From positions 750,597 through 814,596 of the forward strand of contig NZ_JAHRVA010000001.1 of the NCBI RefSeq assembly GCF_019100495.1: DNA of 64,000 nucleotides, given 5' to 3'. Shown piece after piece: positions 1 to 9,291 of the stretch. Below the pieces are notes generated by a model. That model was given only the letters and a program-made list of their open reading frames with translations. It was not told the origin of the DNA and made no database searches. Both the position numbers and the translations under genes were made by a program. Source of the DNA: Falsochrobactrum tianjinense (GTDB lineage Bacteria > Pseudomonadota > Alphaproteobacteria > Rhizobiales > Rhizobiaceae). Position 1 is the stretch's first letter, and the number at the start of each line of letters is the position of its first letter.

Positions 1-447
1 ATCGAAGTTCTCGACCCGATGCATCTGCCGCTCTATAACACCGTAATTCTGCTTCTGTCGGGCACCACCTTGACCTGGGCGCACCATGCATTGCTGCATA
101 ATGACCGCAAGGGCATGATCTCCGGTCTGGCAATAACCGTCGCGCTTGGTATGCTGTTCTCTTTCGTGCAGGCCTATGAATATGTGTACGCACCGTTTGC
201 GTTCAAGGATTCGATCTACGGTGCGACCTTCTTCATGGCGACCGGCTTCCATGGCTTCCATGTGATCATCGGCACGATCTTCCTGGCGGTCTGCCTGATT
301 CGGGCAATCGGAGGCGATTTCACTCCGAAGCAGCACTTCGGCTTCGAAGCGGCAGCATGGTACTGGCATTTCGTCGACGTGGTCTGGCTGTTCCTCTTTT
401 TCGCCATCTATGTCTGGGGTGGCTGGGGTGCGCCAATGCACGGCTGA
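1..447 (+). CDS. coxC: Cytochrome c oxidase subunit III, 3' part
   Basis: Subunit III of the aa3-type haem-copper oxidase, an inner-membrane protein that stabilises the catalytic core of the terminal oxidase. The reading frame is open at base 1, so the start lies upstream of the window; about 148 C-terminal residues are present. The visible part has the family's hydrophobic helices, the conserved stretch [19 protein letters not shown] (here [19 protein letters not shown]) and the C-terminal [14 protein letters not shown] segment, all typical of CoxC. A strong hairpin terminator follows, then DUF983 and SURF1 genes, the usual oxidase-assembly neighbours in Rhizobiales. Identification is secure. 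Confidence 0.96.
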   Translation: MEVLDPMHLPLYNTVILLLSGTTLTWAHHALLHNDRKGMISGLAITVALGMLFSFVQAYEYVYAPFAFKDSIYGATFFMATGFHGFHVIIGTIFLAVCLIRAIGGDFTPKQHFGFEAAAWYWHFVDVVWLFLFFAIYVWGGWGAPMHG

Positions 448-472
448 TCCAGCGCCAAACCTGTATTCTGAG

Positions 473-507
473 GGCGGCCCTGGCGACATGGCCGCCTTTT
501 ATTTTTA
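473..507 (+). terminator. Rho-independent terminator after coxC
   Basis: GGCGGCC (473-479) pairs with GGCCGCC (490-496) around a 10-nt loop and is followed by TTTTATTTTT. It lies 26 bases after the coxC stop and before the DUF983 gene, so DUF983/SURF1 expression probably depends on read-through or a promoter close to 510. Confidence 0.8.
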
Positions 508-527
508 AGACTCTGGGAGAGCACGCA

Positions 528-923
528 ATGTCGGATGACAATTCATACTCGCCGGTCGATCCGATCAGGAGCGGGCTTGTCGGGCATTGCCCGCACTGCG
601 GCGAGGGACATCTCTTCAACGGATTCCTGACCGTGGCCCCGCGTTGCAATGTATGCGGTCTGGATTATGGTTTTGCCGATTCAGGCGATGGCCCGGCAGC
701 TTTTGTGATCCTCATCATCGGCTTTATCGTGGTCGGCTCGGCGCTATGGATGGAAGTCAATTTCGGACCGCCGCTCTGGGTCCATTTCATCCTGTGGGTA
801 CCGCTGGCGATTATTCTCAGCCTGATCGCGATGCGTTGCATCAAGGGCGTTCTGATCAATATGCAATATCGCCACAAGGCGGCCCAGGGGCGTCTGGACC
901 AGCATCCGGATAACGACAAATGA
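528..923 (+). CDS. DUF983 family membrane protein
   Basis: A 131-residue protein of the DUF983 family, often found in alphaproteobacterial cox loci; its biochemical role is not established. A zinc-ribbon-like pair of CxxC motifs lies near residues 23-46 (CPHC and CNVC), followed by two hydrophobic helices (around residues 60-105), so it is likely an inner-membrane protein with a cytoplasmic metal-binding head. The ATG at 528 follows GGGAGAG with good spacing. The stop overlaps the SURF1 start by four bases (ATGA), implying translational coupling and a link with oxidase assembly. Confidence 0.9.
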   Translation: MSDDNSYSPVDPIRSGLVGHCPHCGEGHLFNGFLTVAPRCNVCGLDYGFADSGDGPAAFVILIIGFIVVGSALWMEVNFGPPLWVHFILWVPLAIILSLIAMRCIKGVLINMQYRHKAAQGRLDQHPDNDK

Positions 924-1666
924 TCCAGACACAAAACCCACGCCGGTTCCCGTGGGGCGTATTGATCGCATCGGCAGTCGTGCTGGCCATATTGCTGGTG
1001 CTCGGCACCTGGCAGGTGCAGCGGCTGTTGTGGAAGGAAACGCTGATCGCCTCGACGCAGCAGCGCATCCACGAACAGCCATTGCCGCTCGACGCGATGG
1101 AAAAGGCCTACCGGGAAGACGGAACCGTCGAATATCGCCCGATAACGGTTTCCGGTACTTTCATGCATCCGGGCGAGCGCCATTTTCTGGCGACCCATGC
1201 GGGCGAGGCGGGTTTTTATGTCTATACGCCGCTGCTGCTCGAAGACGGGCGCTTCGTGCTCGTCAATCGCGGCTTCGTCCCCTATGACAAAAAAGACCCC
1301 GAAACCCGCCTTGACGGACAGCTGGACGGCCCAGTGAGCATAACTGGTCTTGCGCGCGATCCCTTGAAGCAAAAACCCTCCTCGCTCATTCCCGACAATG
1401 ATCTTGCGAAGAATGTTTTCTACTGGAAGGACTGGGCGGCGATGGCCGAAAGCGCCGGTCTGCCCGCGCTTGATGAAACCGTGCCTTTTTTCATCGATGC
1501 GGATGATAAGCCCAATCCGGGCGGATTGCCCAAGGGCGGTGTGACGATTATCGATTTTCCGAACAATCATCTGCAATATGCAGTGACGTGGTATGGCCTC
1601 GCTCTGGCGCTCATAGGGGTTGTCGGGACGTGGCTGTGGCGCCATCGGAGGTTGGTAAGGGGTTGA
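920..1666 (+). CDS. SURF1 family cytochrome oxidase assembly protein
   Basis: A 248-residue SURF1/Shy1 family protein, an inner-membrane factor that helps insert haem a into cytochrome oxidase subunit I. It has the family topology: one N-terminal transmembrane helix (about residues 11-32, followed by GTWQVQRLLWK), a long periplasmic domain with the conserved VLVNRGFVP motif, and one C-terminal helix (about 220-242) ending in WRHRR. Its start overlaps the DUF983 stop. The position behind coxC and DUF983 supports the function. The usual length for bacterial SURF1 is 230-260. Confidence 0.94.
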   Translation: MIQTQNPRRFPWGVLIASAVVLAILLVLGTWQVQRLLWKETLIASTQQRIHEQPLPLDAMEKAYREDGTVEYRPITVSGTFMHPGERHFLATHAGEAGFYVYTPLLLEDGRFVLVNRGFVPYDKKDPETRLDGQLDGPVSITGLARDPLKQKPSSLIPDNDLAKNVFYWKDWAAMAESAGLPALDETVPFFIDADDKPNPGGLPKGGVTIIDFPNNHLQYAVTWYGLALALIGVVGTWLWRHRRLVRG

Positions 1667-1746
1667 CAATGGCCGCTTTGCGGCCCAACTCCGGGATTGG
1701 AATTTTTGCGTGCTTCAAGCTGCACTAAACCCTGTGAGAACACTTT

Positions 1747-2787
1747 ATGTCTGACCAACGCCCCCCTCTGGAAATACGCCTTTGCGGCCCGCGCGGCTTT
1801 TGCGCAGGTGTTGACCGGGCTATCCAGATTGTCGTGCTGGCACTGAAGAAATATGGCGCTCCGGTCTATGTGCGCCACGAGATCGTGCATAATCGCTATG
1901 TGGTCGAGGGGCTGCAATCACGGGGCGCGATTTTCGTCGAGGAACTCGATGAGATCCCAGCGGAGCATCGCGGCCAACCGGTGGTCTTTTCCGCCCATGG
2001 CGTGCCGAAATCCGTGCCGGCGGATGCCGAATCCAAGAACCTCTTTTATCTCGACGCGACCTGCCCGTTGGTGTCCAAGGTGCACAAGCAGGCCATGCGC
2101 CATCAGCGCCTTGGCCGCCATGTCATTCTGATCGGCCATTCCGGCCACCCCGAAGTCATCGGCACGATGGGGCAATTGCCCGAAGGCGCAGTGACGCTGA
2201 TCGAAACGGTCGAGGATGCGCGGACCTGCTCGTTTGCGGATGAGGACAATCTCGGCTTCGTCACCCAGACAACGCTCTCCGTGGATGACACAGCCGGTAT
2301 CATCGAAGAGTTGCAGGCGCGGTTTCCCAAGCTCACCGCACCGGCGGCGGAATCGATCTGTTATGCCACCACCAACCGGCAGGATGCGGTACGTGCCGCA
2401 GCCCCCGGCTGCGATCTGTTCCTGATCGTCGGTGCGCCCAACTCGTCCAATTCCCGACGTCTAGTGGAAGTGGCGGTAAAGGCTGGCGCGCGCATGTCTC
2501 TGCTGGTGCAGCGCGCCGCTGAAATCGAATGGGGCAAGCTTGGCGATATTTCCGTGGTTGGCCTTTCGGCAGGCGCTTCGGCGCCGGAAATCATCGTCGA
2601 TGAAATCATCGACGCATTCCGCCAGCGCTTCGATGCGAAGATAGAACTGGCTGAGACGGTCGTAGAAACCGAGAATTTTCTCGTCAATCGTGAAATACGC
2701 GATGTAGAACTGACGACGAAGGATATGGCATTCGTCAACGGCGACAATCGAGTCGTCGCAATACCGAAATTTGCGCAGGGGAAATAA
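1747..2787 (+). CDS. ispH: 4-hydroxy-3-methylbut-2-enyl diphosphate reductase
   Basis: IspH (LytB) catalyses the last step of the MEP isoprenoid pathway, reducing HMBPP to IPP and DMAPP with a 4Fe-4S cluster in the cytoplasm. The protein has 346 residues. The three cluster cysteines are visible: [15 protein letters not shown] near the N-terminus, [11 protein letters not shown] around residue 100, and [11 protein letters not shown] around residue 200. The catalytic glutamate and ligand motifs [11 protein letters not shown] and [11 protein letters not shown] are present. The ATG at 1747 is the start usually used in the group. thrB follows five bases after the stop, so they are probably co-transcribed. 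Confidence 0.97.
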   Translation: MSDQRPPLEIRLCGPRGFCAGVDRAIQIVVLALKKYGAPVYVRHEIVHNRYVVEGLQSRGAIFVEELDEIPAEHRGQPVVFSAHGVPKSVPADAESKNLFYLDATCPLVSKVHKQAMRHQRLGRHVILIGHSGHPEVIGTMGQLPEGAVTLIETVEDARTCSFADEDNLGFVTQTTLSVDDTAGIIEELQARFPKLTAPAAESICYATTNRQDAVRAAAPGCDLFLIVGAPNSSNSRRLVEVAVKAGARMSLLVQRAAEIEWGKLGDISVVGLSAGASAPEIIVDEIIDAFRQRFDAKIELAETVVETENFLVNREIRDVELTTKDMAFVNGDNRVVAIPKFAQGK

Positions 2788-2792
2788 GCGGC

Positions 2793-3773
2793 ATGGCCGT
2801 CTATACAGACATCAACGAAATCGAGCTTGGCGCATTTCTTGAGCAATATGATATCGGCACGCTGACCTCTTATAAGGGCATTGCCGAGGGCGTGGAGAAT
2901 ACCAACTATCTGCTGCATACGAGCGCGGGCGCTTTCATTCTCACGCTCTACGAAAAGCGGGTCAATCGCGGCGACTTGCCATTTTTCCTCAATCTGATGC
3001 AGCATCTGGCGCAGCGCGGTCTCGACTGCCCGCAGCCGGTGGTGCGGCGCGACGGCGCGGTGATCGGCGAGCTTGCGGGTCGTCCCGCGGCAATCGTCAC
3101 ATTTCTGGAAGGCGTGTGGATGCGCCGTCCCACGGTTGCCCATTGCGAAGCCGTGGGTGAAGGGCTGGCCCATATGCATCTTGCGGGCAGCGACTTCACC
3201 ATGCGCCGCCGTAACGGCCTGACACTGCCCGACTGGCGTCCGCTGTGGGACCTGTCGAAAGAGCGCGCCGATACGGTCGAACCGGGGCTGGTGGCGGAGG
3301 CTGAAGCCGACCTCCTGTTCCTTGAAAAAAACTGGCCCACCGGCCTGCCCGAAGGCGTTATCCACGCCGATCTCTTCCCTGACAATGTGTTCTTCCTCGA
3401 TGACAAGCTGTCGGGCTTCATCGATTTCTATTTCGCCTGCACGGATATTCTGGCCTATGACGTGGCCGTCTGCCTGAATGCATGGTGTTTCGAGAAGGAC
3501 TTTTCCTTTAATCTCACCAAGGGAACGGCATTTTTGCGCGGTTATAATACCGTGCGTCCGCTGTCGCAGGCGGAAATCGAAGCCCTGCCGATCCTTGCGC
3601 GCGGTGCGGCGTTACGCTTCATGCTTACCCGTCTTTATGACTGGCTGACTGTACCCGATGGCAGCTTCGTGACCAAAAAAGACCCGATGGAATATGTCCG
3701 TCGCATGCGTTTCCACCGCCAGATCCGCTCAGCGAGCGAATATGGTCTGGCAATGCAGGGGGCGGTTGCGTGA
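2793..3773 (+). CDS. thrB: Homoserine kinase (phosphotransferase-fold type)
   Basis: Phosphorylates homoserine for threonine synthesis. It is the ThrB of proteobacteria with an aminoglycoside-phosphotransferase (protein-kinase-like) fold, not the GHMP type. 326 residues begin [20 protein letters not shown] and include the nucleotide-binding [13 protein letters not shown], the catalytic-loop motif [14 protein letters not shown] (about residues 187-200) and the metal-binding IDFYFA. It sits between ispH and rnhA, as in other Rhizobiales. Its partner thrC lies in this window at 11.3-12.7 kb on the other strand. Confidence 0.95.
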   Translation: MAVYTDINEIELGAFLEQYDIGTLTSYKGIAEGVENTNYLLHTSAGAFILTLYEKRVNRGDLPFFLNLMQHLAQRGLDCPQPVVRRDGAVIGELAGRPAAIVTFLEGVWMRRPTVAHCEAVGEGLAHMHLAGSDFTMRRRNGLTLPDWRPLWDLSKERADTVEPGLVAEAEADLLFLEKNWPTGLPEGVIHADLFPDNVFFLDDKLSGFIDFYFACTDILAYDVAVCLNAWCFEKDFSFNLTKGTAFLRGYNTVRPLSQAEIEALPILARGAALRFMLTRLYDWLTVPDGSFVTKKDPMEYVRRMRFHRQIRSASEYGLAMQGAVA

Positions 3774-4234
3774 AGCACATCGAAGCTTTTACGGATGGTG
3801 CCTGCTCTGGCAATCCTGGCCCCGGCGGCTGGGGCGCCGTGCTGCGCTGGAACGGCAACGAGAAGGAATTGAAGGGCGGCGAAGCCGACACCACCAATAA
3901 CCGCATGGAGCTTATGGCGGCGATTTCCGCGCTCAGTGCGTTAAAGGAGCCATGCGAAGTCGACCTTTATACGGATTCGGTCTATGTGCGTGACGGCATT
4001 TCCGGCTGGATCGAAGGCTGGAAGCGCAATGGCTGGCGAACTTCGGCTAAAAAGCCGGTCAAGAATGCCGAACTCTGGCAGGCGCTGGACGAGGCGCGAA
4101 AGCCGCATACTGTCCGCTGGCACTGGGTCAAGGGACACGCTGGCCATCCCGAAAACGAGCGCGCCGATGAACTGGCCCGTGCAGGCATGGAGCCGTTTAA
4201 ATATTCCGGCCATCATTCTCTGAAAGTAAAATAA
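3770..4234 (+). CDS. rnhA: Ribonuclease HI
   Basis: Cleaves the RNA strand of RNA-DNA hybrids. The 154 residues carry the four acidic catalytic residues in order: D9 in [13 protein letters not shown] in [12 protein letters not shown] in LYTDSVYV and D near ENERADELA. The conserved WHWVKGHAG loop is present. Translation starts at a GTG (3770) that overlaps the thrB stop (GTGA), so the two genes are translationally coupled. A hairpin terminator follows directly after the stop. Confidence 0.96.
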   Translation: MKHIEAFTDGACSGNPGPGGWGAVLRWNGNEKELKGGEADTTNNRMELMAAISALSALKEPCEVDLYTDSVYVRDGISGWIEGWKRNGWRTSAKKPVKNAELWQALDEARKPHTVRWHWVKGHAGHPENERADELARAGMEPFKYSGHHSLKVK

Positions 4235-4256
4235 AAGGGCGGCTTGTGCCGCCCTT
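4235..4256 (+). terminator. Hairpin terminator after rnhA
   Basis: AAGGGCGGC (4235-4243), loop TTGT, GCCGCCCTT (4248-4256). It begins immediately after the rnhA stop codon. The trailing T-run is short (CTTA), but stem strength and position favour a terminator for the ispH-thrB-rnhA unit. Confidence 0.7.
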
Positions 4257-4259
4257 CTT

Positions 4260-4298
4260 AGAGCGCGTTTCGATCTGACTGAATCAGATCGGCGCTCT
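4260..4298. repeat. Palindromic intergenic element
   Basis: An interrupted palindrome: AGAGCGC, a 4-nt GTTT bulge, CGATCTGA, a 5-nt CTGAA loop, TCAGATCG, GCGCTCT. It lies between the convergent rnhA and peroxiredoxin genes, where it may act as a bidirectional terminator. From memory, very similar AGAGCGC...GATCTGA...GCGCTCT palindromes are scattered through intergenic regions of this bacterial group; I see only one full copy here. Confidence 0.65.
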
Positions 4299-4301
4299 AA
4301 A

Positions 4302-4787
4302 TCAGAGCTGTTCGAGAAGCGCGCTTGCGCTGGATGTAACAGCCTGTCCCGGCTGCTCTTCGATGTTGAGCGCCTTGACCACGCCGTCTTCGATGATTGC
4401 CGAATAGCGCTTGGAACGCACACCGAGGCCACCGCCCGACAGGTCGAGATCAAGACCCGCGGCCCTGGCGAAATCGGCGCTGCCGTCGGCGAGGAAGAGG
4501 ATCTTGCCTTCGCCGCCCGAAGCTTCGGCCCATGCGCCCATCACGAAAGGATCGTTGACGGCGACGACTGCAATCTGGTCCACACCCTTTGCGAGAATGG
4601 CGTCACGGTTTTCGAGATAACCGGGCAGGTGGTTGAGATTGCAGGTCGGGGTGAAAGCGCCCGGAACGGCAAAGAGAACGACCTTTTTGCCCTTGAAGAC
4701 CTCGTCGGCGGTCATGTCCTTGACGCCGTCCGCCGTCTTTACCTTGAAGGTTGCTTCAGGCAGCCTGTCACCAACTTTGATCGTCAT
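4302..4787 (-). CDS. Peroxiredoxin, Prx5/thioredoxin-fold type
   Basis: A 161-residue cytoplasmic peroxiredoxin of the Prx5 (AhpC/TSA, redoxin) group that reduces peroxides through a peroxidatic cysteine. The active-site motif PGAFTPTC places the cysteine at residue 49, and the Prx5-type sequence LPGYLENRDAI follows. The later conserved arginine region reads GLGVRSKRYSAIIEDG. No obvious second redox cysteine is present, so a 1-Cys mechanism with external thiols is likely. The ATG at 4787 is preceded by CAGGAGAG. No signal peptide. Confidence 0.93.
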   Translation of the reverse strand: MTIKVGDRLPEATFKVKTADGVKDMTADEVFKGKKVVLFAVPGAFTPTCNLNHLPGYLENRDAILAKGVDQIAVVAVNDPFVMGAWAEASGGEGKILFLADGSADFARAAGLDLDLSGGGLGVRSKRYSAIIEDGVVKALNIEEQPGQAVTSSASALLEQL

Positions 4788-4869
4788 ATTATCTCTCCTG
4801 GGAAGAATGAGGCGAATCGCCTTCGTAACGAAAAGCGCGCCACAGTTTAACGATTATATAAGTCGAACT

Positions 4870-5658
4870 TCAATCGAGTTTGACGCTGCCTGAAACCGCC
4901 TGGCCGTTTTGCACCAGCGTATAGTCGATTGCGGCTCCTGCTTTTGCGTTGCCGCGAAACTTGGCTGCAAAACGCGAATTTTGTTCCTGCACTTCGGGCA
5001 CCGCGTCCAAAGGGCTCAATTCATTGCTTGCAATGAAAAGCTGCGCCGGAGCGGCAGCATCGGGCAGGGCGAGCTCGAATATGATCCGGTCTTGATGATG
5101 GCTGGCTTCACTGACGCCGAAATTGCTGGAGGCAGGGGAGGGCAGGCGGTCGAATGCGGTCTGGATGATCGTACGCGTTGCGATAGCCTGCGGTGAGGAG
5201 GCTTCTGCGCGCTCTGGTAGGGGAAGATCGAATTCGGCCAGCACGGGTATGCATATCTTCTCACAGATACCCAGAAAAACATTGCCCTTGAGGTGCTTGT
5301 CGCTCGGCTTGATCGTGAATGTCAGAGGCAACGAGACCGGCTGTGTATAGCCCACCCCCCCTTCATAGCCAGCGCCGAAGCGCACCGGAACCGGAAAGTC
5401 GATGCGTGCCTTGCCGTCGCCCGAAACGGTAATCTGGGGTGGCACGCCCGCATCGCCCGGATTTCGCCAATAGGTTTTCCAGCCCGGTCGCAATTCGATC
5501 TGCAACGCGCCGCGTAATTCGCCTTTGGTGCTGCTATCCTCGATGAGAATGCGAACCCGTCCGCCCGGCGTTTGCGTCCAGTCTGAGGTCGAAGCCTGCG
5601 CTGGCGCGAGCAGGGCGAGAAAGGCGATTGGCACAAGCAGGTGGGCTTTGATTTTCAT
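4870..5658 (-). CDS. Periplasmic protein with DsbD N-terminal-like domain
   Basis: A 262-residue exported protein. A signal peptide (residues 1-22, ending AQAS) is followed by a DsbD-alpha-like domain: the motif GWKTYWRNPGDAG and the cysteine pair in FLGICEKICIPVLAEF (around residue 132) match the N-terminal domain of thiol:disulfide reductase DsbD and the ScsB group. The transmembrane and thioredoxin parts of DsbD are absent, so this is a stand-alone domain, probably receiving electrons from a separate CcdA/DsbD-like membrane protein. It is on the same strand as the upstream-lying peroxiredoxin gene. Confidence 0.83.
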   Translation of the reverse strand: MKIKAHLLVPIAFLALLAPAQASTSDWTQTPGGRVRILIEDSSTKGELRGALQIELRPGWKTYWRNPGDAGVPPQITVSGDGKARIDFPVPVRFGAGYEGGVGYTQPVSLPLTFTIKPSDKHLKGNVFLGICEKICIPVLAEFDLPLPERAEASSPQAIATRTIIQTAFDRLPSPASSNFGVSEASHHQDRIIFELALPDAAAPAQLFIASNELSPLDAVPEVQEQNSRFAAKFRGNAKAGAAIDYTLVQNGQAVSGSVKLD

Positions 5659-5778
5659 GCCGTGAAGGTGGATTAAAATAATGGCTCCTTCAAGTCTCAG
5701 GGCATCGGTCGGTCACAAGATTTTCGCGTGAGGCTGAAATGATATTGTTATTTCGTGCAGGCTTGCTACCTTCTATAT

Positions 5779-6381
5779 ATGACCATTTTGCGGAAGCTGA
5801 ATCAGGAGCAGGGGTTCTTGAACGGGCAATTCCTGCTTGCCATGCCCGGAATGAACGACGAGCGGTTTGCCCGTGCGGTGGTCTATATTTGCGCCCATTC
5901 CGAAGAAGGGGCGATGGGCTTCATCATCAACCAGCTTCAGCCGGTCGGCTTTCCCGAACTTCTTCAACAGATAGGCGTCATCGATGACGACGATCTGATC
6001 GTACTGCCCGAAAGTGCGCGGCATATGATCGTGCGCAATGGCGGTCCCGTCGACCGTTCGCGCGGGTTTGTGCTCCATACTGATGACTATATGGTGGATT
6101 CGACCATGCCGGTGGCAGAAGATGTCTGTCTGACCGCGACCGTCGATATTCTGCGTGCCATCTATGGCGGGCGGGGACCGGCGCAGGCGCTGATGACGCT
6201 CGGCTATTCCGGCTGGGCGCCGGGGCAGCTCGATCTGGAATTTACCGAAAATGGCTGGCTCACCTGTCCCGCCCCGATGGACATGCTTTTCGACAGCGAC
6301 ATTACCGGCAAATACGACCGGCTGATGGCCCAGATGGGCATCGATATGTCACGGCTCGTTTCCGACGCTGGCCACGCGTGA
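5779..6381 (+). CDS. UPF0301 (YqgE/AlgH) family protein
   Basis: A 200-residue member of the YqgE/AlgH family, whose function is unclear; some members have been linked to transcription regulation, but without a defined mechanism. Family motifs are [36 protein letters not shown] and [14 protein letters not shown] chose the ATG at 5779 ([13 protein letters not shown]) over the upstream in-frame start at 5755 because it gives the family's usual length and start. The gene converges on the large bpdB homologue. Confidence 0.92.
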   Translation: MTILRKLNQEQGFLNGQFLLAMPGMNDERFARAVVYICAHSEEGAMGFIINQLQPVGFPELLQQIGVIDDDDLIVLPESARHMIVRNGGPVDRSRGFVLHTDDYMVDSTMPVAEDVCLTATVDILRAIYGGRGPAQALMTLGYSGWAPGQLDLEFTENGWLTCPAPMDMLFDSDITGKYDRLMAQMGIDMSRLVSDAGHA

Positions 6382-6393
6382 CTTTTCCAAAAC

Positions 6394-9291
6394 TCAGGCC
6401 GCGTCCGCGTCGAGCTGTTCCTTGATCATGCGGGTGGCTTCTTCGCGGCTTGATGGCTGGCCGAACATGAAGCTCTGCACATATTCGCAGCCCATCTGGC
6501 GCAATTGCAGCGCATCGCTTTCGCTTTCGACGCCTTCGGTGACAACGGCGAGGCCAAGGTCGTGGGCCATGCTCACGATGGAGCGCAGGAGCGTGGTTTT
6601 CTGCGGCTTGTCGCCCTTGACGAAAGAGCGGTCGATTTTGATGATATCGAACGGAAAGCGCGTAAGGTAGGCCAGCGACGAATAGCCAGTGCCGAAATCG
6701 TCGAGCGACAGGCCAATGCCCATCGTCTTGAGGCGCGTGAGCACATGCGCCGATTGCTCCGGATTTTCCATCAGCACGGATTCGGTCAGTTCCAGCTTGA
6801 GGCTGCCGGGACGAAGATGAATGCGCGAGAGCACCGAACGCACATCATTGATAAGGTCTTGCCGGATCAGTTGCGTGCTCGACAGATTGACCGAGACGAA
6901 CAGTTCGATCTTCGGAAACTGCTCCTGCCATGCGAACAGATCTTCGGCGGAACGCTGGATGGCGAACAGGCCAAGCTGCACGATCAGGCCGGAGCTTTCA
7001 GCAATGGGGATGAATTCCGATGGCGAAATTGTACCCCGCCGTGGGTGTTCCCAGCGCATCAACGCTTCAAAACCGGCAATATCGCCTTCTTCCATCCTGA
7101 CGATCGGCTGATAGACGAGGCTGATCTCGTCGCGCTCCAGTGCGCGGCGCAGATCGGATTCCAGTTGCAGCTTGTCGCTGCCGATGGCCCGGAAAGCCGG
7201 GCGGAAGGGTTCGATGCGGTCGCCGCCGAAGCGCTTGGCCTGATGCATGGCCAGTTCCGCATCCTTGACGAAGTCTTCTGCGGTGGAAGCGGTCTTTGTC
7301 CATGTGATGAGGCCGACAGAGGCCGTCAGCACGATTTCCCGCTTGGCATAGGCGATCGGCGCGCGAACCGCCTGACGCAGTGCTTCGGCAAAAGAGGCGA
7401 TGCGGCCCGGATCGCTTTCAGAGGCAAGCAGCAGGCCGAACTGGTCGGAGGAAAGGCGCGAAAGCGTATCCTGCGGTTTCATCAGGCGCGAGAGGCGGCG
7501 CGAGATGGTGAGCAGGATGGTATCGCCTGCTGACATACCCAGACTGTCATTAACCTGCTTGAAGCGGTCTATATCGATGATGAAGACTGTTGGATGCAGC
7601 CTGCTTTCGCCGCGCGCCATGTTCATGACATTGCTCAGGCGGTCGAGGAAAAGCTCGCGATTGGGCAGGCCGGTGAGATTGTCGTGCACCGCATCATGCA
7701 GCAGCCGCTCTTCGGCTTTCTTCTGTTCGGTGACATTGATGAGCGTGCCCACGCAGCGTACGACCTCGCCATCCGAGCCGATCACCGGGCGCGCGCGCAG
7801 CGCATACCAGTGATAATGGCCGTCATTGGCACGCAGGCGAAAAATCTGGCCGATGCGCCCGCGCCGGTTTTCCAGAATGGCGTCGAGCGTTGAGCGGAAA
7901 CGGTCACGGTCATCGCCATGCATCACGGGAAGCCAGTTGCGCACCGGCCCTTGCAGGGAACTGGCCGTGCTGCCCAGATAATTGGCGATGTCGGGCGTCG
8001 TCACCACGCGGTCGCGCGGGACATCCCAGTCCCAGACGATATCGCCTGCGCCGATGACGGCGAGCGCCTGCCGCTCCATGTCCGAGAGCAGCCCTTGCTG
8101 AAGCGCGCCGCCCGAAAAGGCGTGCTGCATGACGGTGAAGCCGATCAGAAGGACGATCAGCACCAGACCGCCGCCAAGTGCCGGCTGGATGATGTCATTA
8201 TCGAGATTGCCGGAAACGGTCATCCATGCGCCCAGCAGCCAGATGAGCGTAAGAAGCCATGCCGGGATCAGCATGACCGCGCGATCATAGCCCTTGACAG
8301 CGAGATAGCCGATAATGGCGACCCCTGAAATCACGGTGAGGGTTAGGGATATGCGCGCGATGCCCGAAGCCACCGGCGGATCGAAGACCGCGACACCCGC
8401 CAGCGCCAGCAGGCCGAGCACCCATGTAATCGCGCCATAGCTGAAATGATCGTGCCAGCGATTGAGGTTGAGATAGGTGAAAAGGAAAATCACCAGCGAA
8501 GCGGCCAGCGCCACTTCGGTTCCGGCTCGCCAGATTTGCTCGCTGCCGGAAGTGATTTCCATCAGCTTGTTCCAGAAGCCGAAATCGACGCATATATAGG
8601 CGAGCACCGCCCAGGCGAGCGCCGCCGTAGCCGGGAAAAGCGAGGTCCCCTTGACCACGAAAAGAATGGTCAGGAACAGTGCCAGCAGGCCGGAAATGCC
8701 AAGCAAAATGCCGCGATAGAGCGTGTAGGAATTAACCGCATCCTTGTAGGCTTCCGGCTCCCATAGATAAAGTTGCGGCAGGTTGTGTGACGACAGTTCG
8801 GCGACGAAAGTAACCACCGTGCCCGGATTGAGCGTTATGCGGAAGACGTCCGCATCGGCGCTTGGCTGGCGATCGAGCGCGAAGCCTTCACTGGGCGTGA
8901 TCGAGGAAATGCGCGGCGAGCCGAGATCGGGCCAGATAATGCCCGAATCGACCAGGCGGTAATGCGGTGCGACGATCAGGCGGTCGATTTGCTCGTCGGT
9001 CGGATTGGCAATGGAGAAAGCGGCCCAGTCACCGGAAGCGTTGGAATTGGGGTCGGCCTGTACTTCGATGCGGCGCACGATGCCATCCGCGCCGGGGGCG
9101 GTCGAAACCTGAACGCTTTCGCCCTGATTGCGTAGCAGCTCGACGGCGCGCGACAGATCAAGGGCAGTGTCTTCCTTGGAAATCTTGATTGATTCCGCGC
9201 TTGATGCATGCGTTGCCGAAAAGGTCAGAATAACGGCAAGCGCGACAAAGCGCACAAGACTTGTCAGCAACCTTTCTGTCAGACCGTTCAC
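6394..9291 (-). CDS. bpdB: Membrane GGDEF-EAL protein, BpdB homologue; degenerate GGDEF, intact EAL
   Basis: A 965-residue cyclic-di-GMP enzyme. Order: signal peptide (about 1-30), a periplasmic beta-rich domain to about 180, seven hydrophobic helices (about 190-390, 7TMR-DISM-like), a PAS domain with PAC (about 405-525), GGDEF (about 535-695) and EAL (about 705-955). The GGDEF domain keeps LTGLPNR and DIDRFKQVND, but its signature is SSDQF, so cyclase activity is unlikely. The EAL domain keeps FEALMRW, LTES, LDDFGTGYSS and IKIDRSF, so phosphodiesterase activity is likely. Translation starts at a GTG overlapping the GNAT stop. Gene order around it matches, as I recall, B. melitensis bpdB. Confidence 0.85.
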   Translation of the reverse strand: MNGLTERLLTSLVRFVALAVILTFSATHASSAESIKISKEDTALDLSRAVELLRNQGESVQVSTAPGADGIVRRIEVQADPNSNASGDWAAFSIANPTDEQIDRLIVAPHYRLVDSGIIWPDLGSPRISSITPSEGFALDRQPSADADVFRITLNPGTVVTFVAELSSHNLPQLYLWEPEAYKDAVNSYTLYRGILLGISGLLALFLTILFVVKGTSLFPATAALAWAVLAYICVDFGFWNKLMEITSGSEQIWRAGTEVALAASLVIFLFTYLNLNRWHDHFSYGAITWVLGLLALAGVAVFDPPVASGIARISLTLTVISGVAIIGYLAVKGYDRAVMLIPAWLLTLIWLLGAWMTVSGNLDNDIIQPALGGGLVLIVLLIGFTVMQHAFSGGALQQGLLSDMERQALAVIGAGDIVWDWDVPRDRVVTTPDIANYLGSTASSLQGPVRNWLPVMHGDDRDRFRSTLDAILENRRGRIGQIFRLRANDGHYHWYALRARPVIGSDGEVVRCVGTLINVTEQKKAEERLLHDAVHDNLTGLPNRELFLDRLSNVMNMARGESRLHPTVFIIDIDRFKQVNDSLGMSAGDTILLTISRRLSRLMKPQDTLSRLSSDQFGLLLASESDPGRIASFAEALRQAVRAPIAYAKREIVLTASVGLITWTKTASTAEDFVKDAELAMHQAKRFGGDRIEPFRPAFRAIGSDKLQLESDLRRALERDEISLVYQPIVRMEEGDIAGFEALMRWEHPRRGTISPSEFIPIAESSGLIVQLGLFAIQRSAEDLFAWQEQFPKIELFVSVNLSSTQLIRQDLINDVRSVLSRIHLRPGSLKLELTESVLMENPEQSAHVLTRLKTMGIGLSLDDFGTGYSSLAYLTRFPFDIIKIDRSFVKGDKPQKTTLLRSIVSMAHDLGLAVVTEGVESESDALQLRQMGCEYVQSFMFGQPSSREEATRMIKEQLDADAA

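Noticed and set aside
6505-7533. Plus-strand open frame of 342 codons inside the bpdB homologue
   Set aside because: The opposite frame encodes clear EAL and GGDEF domains; this one has no motifs.
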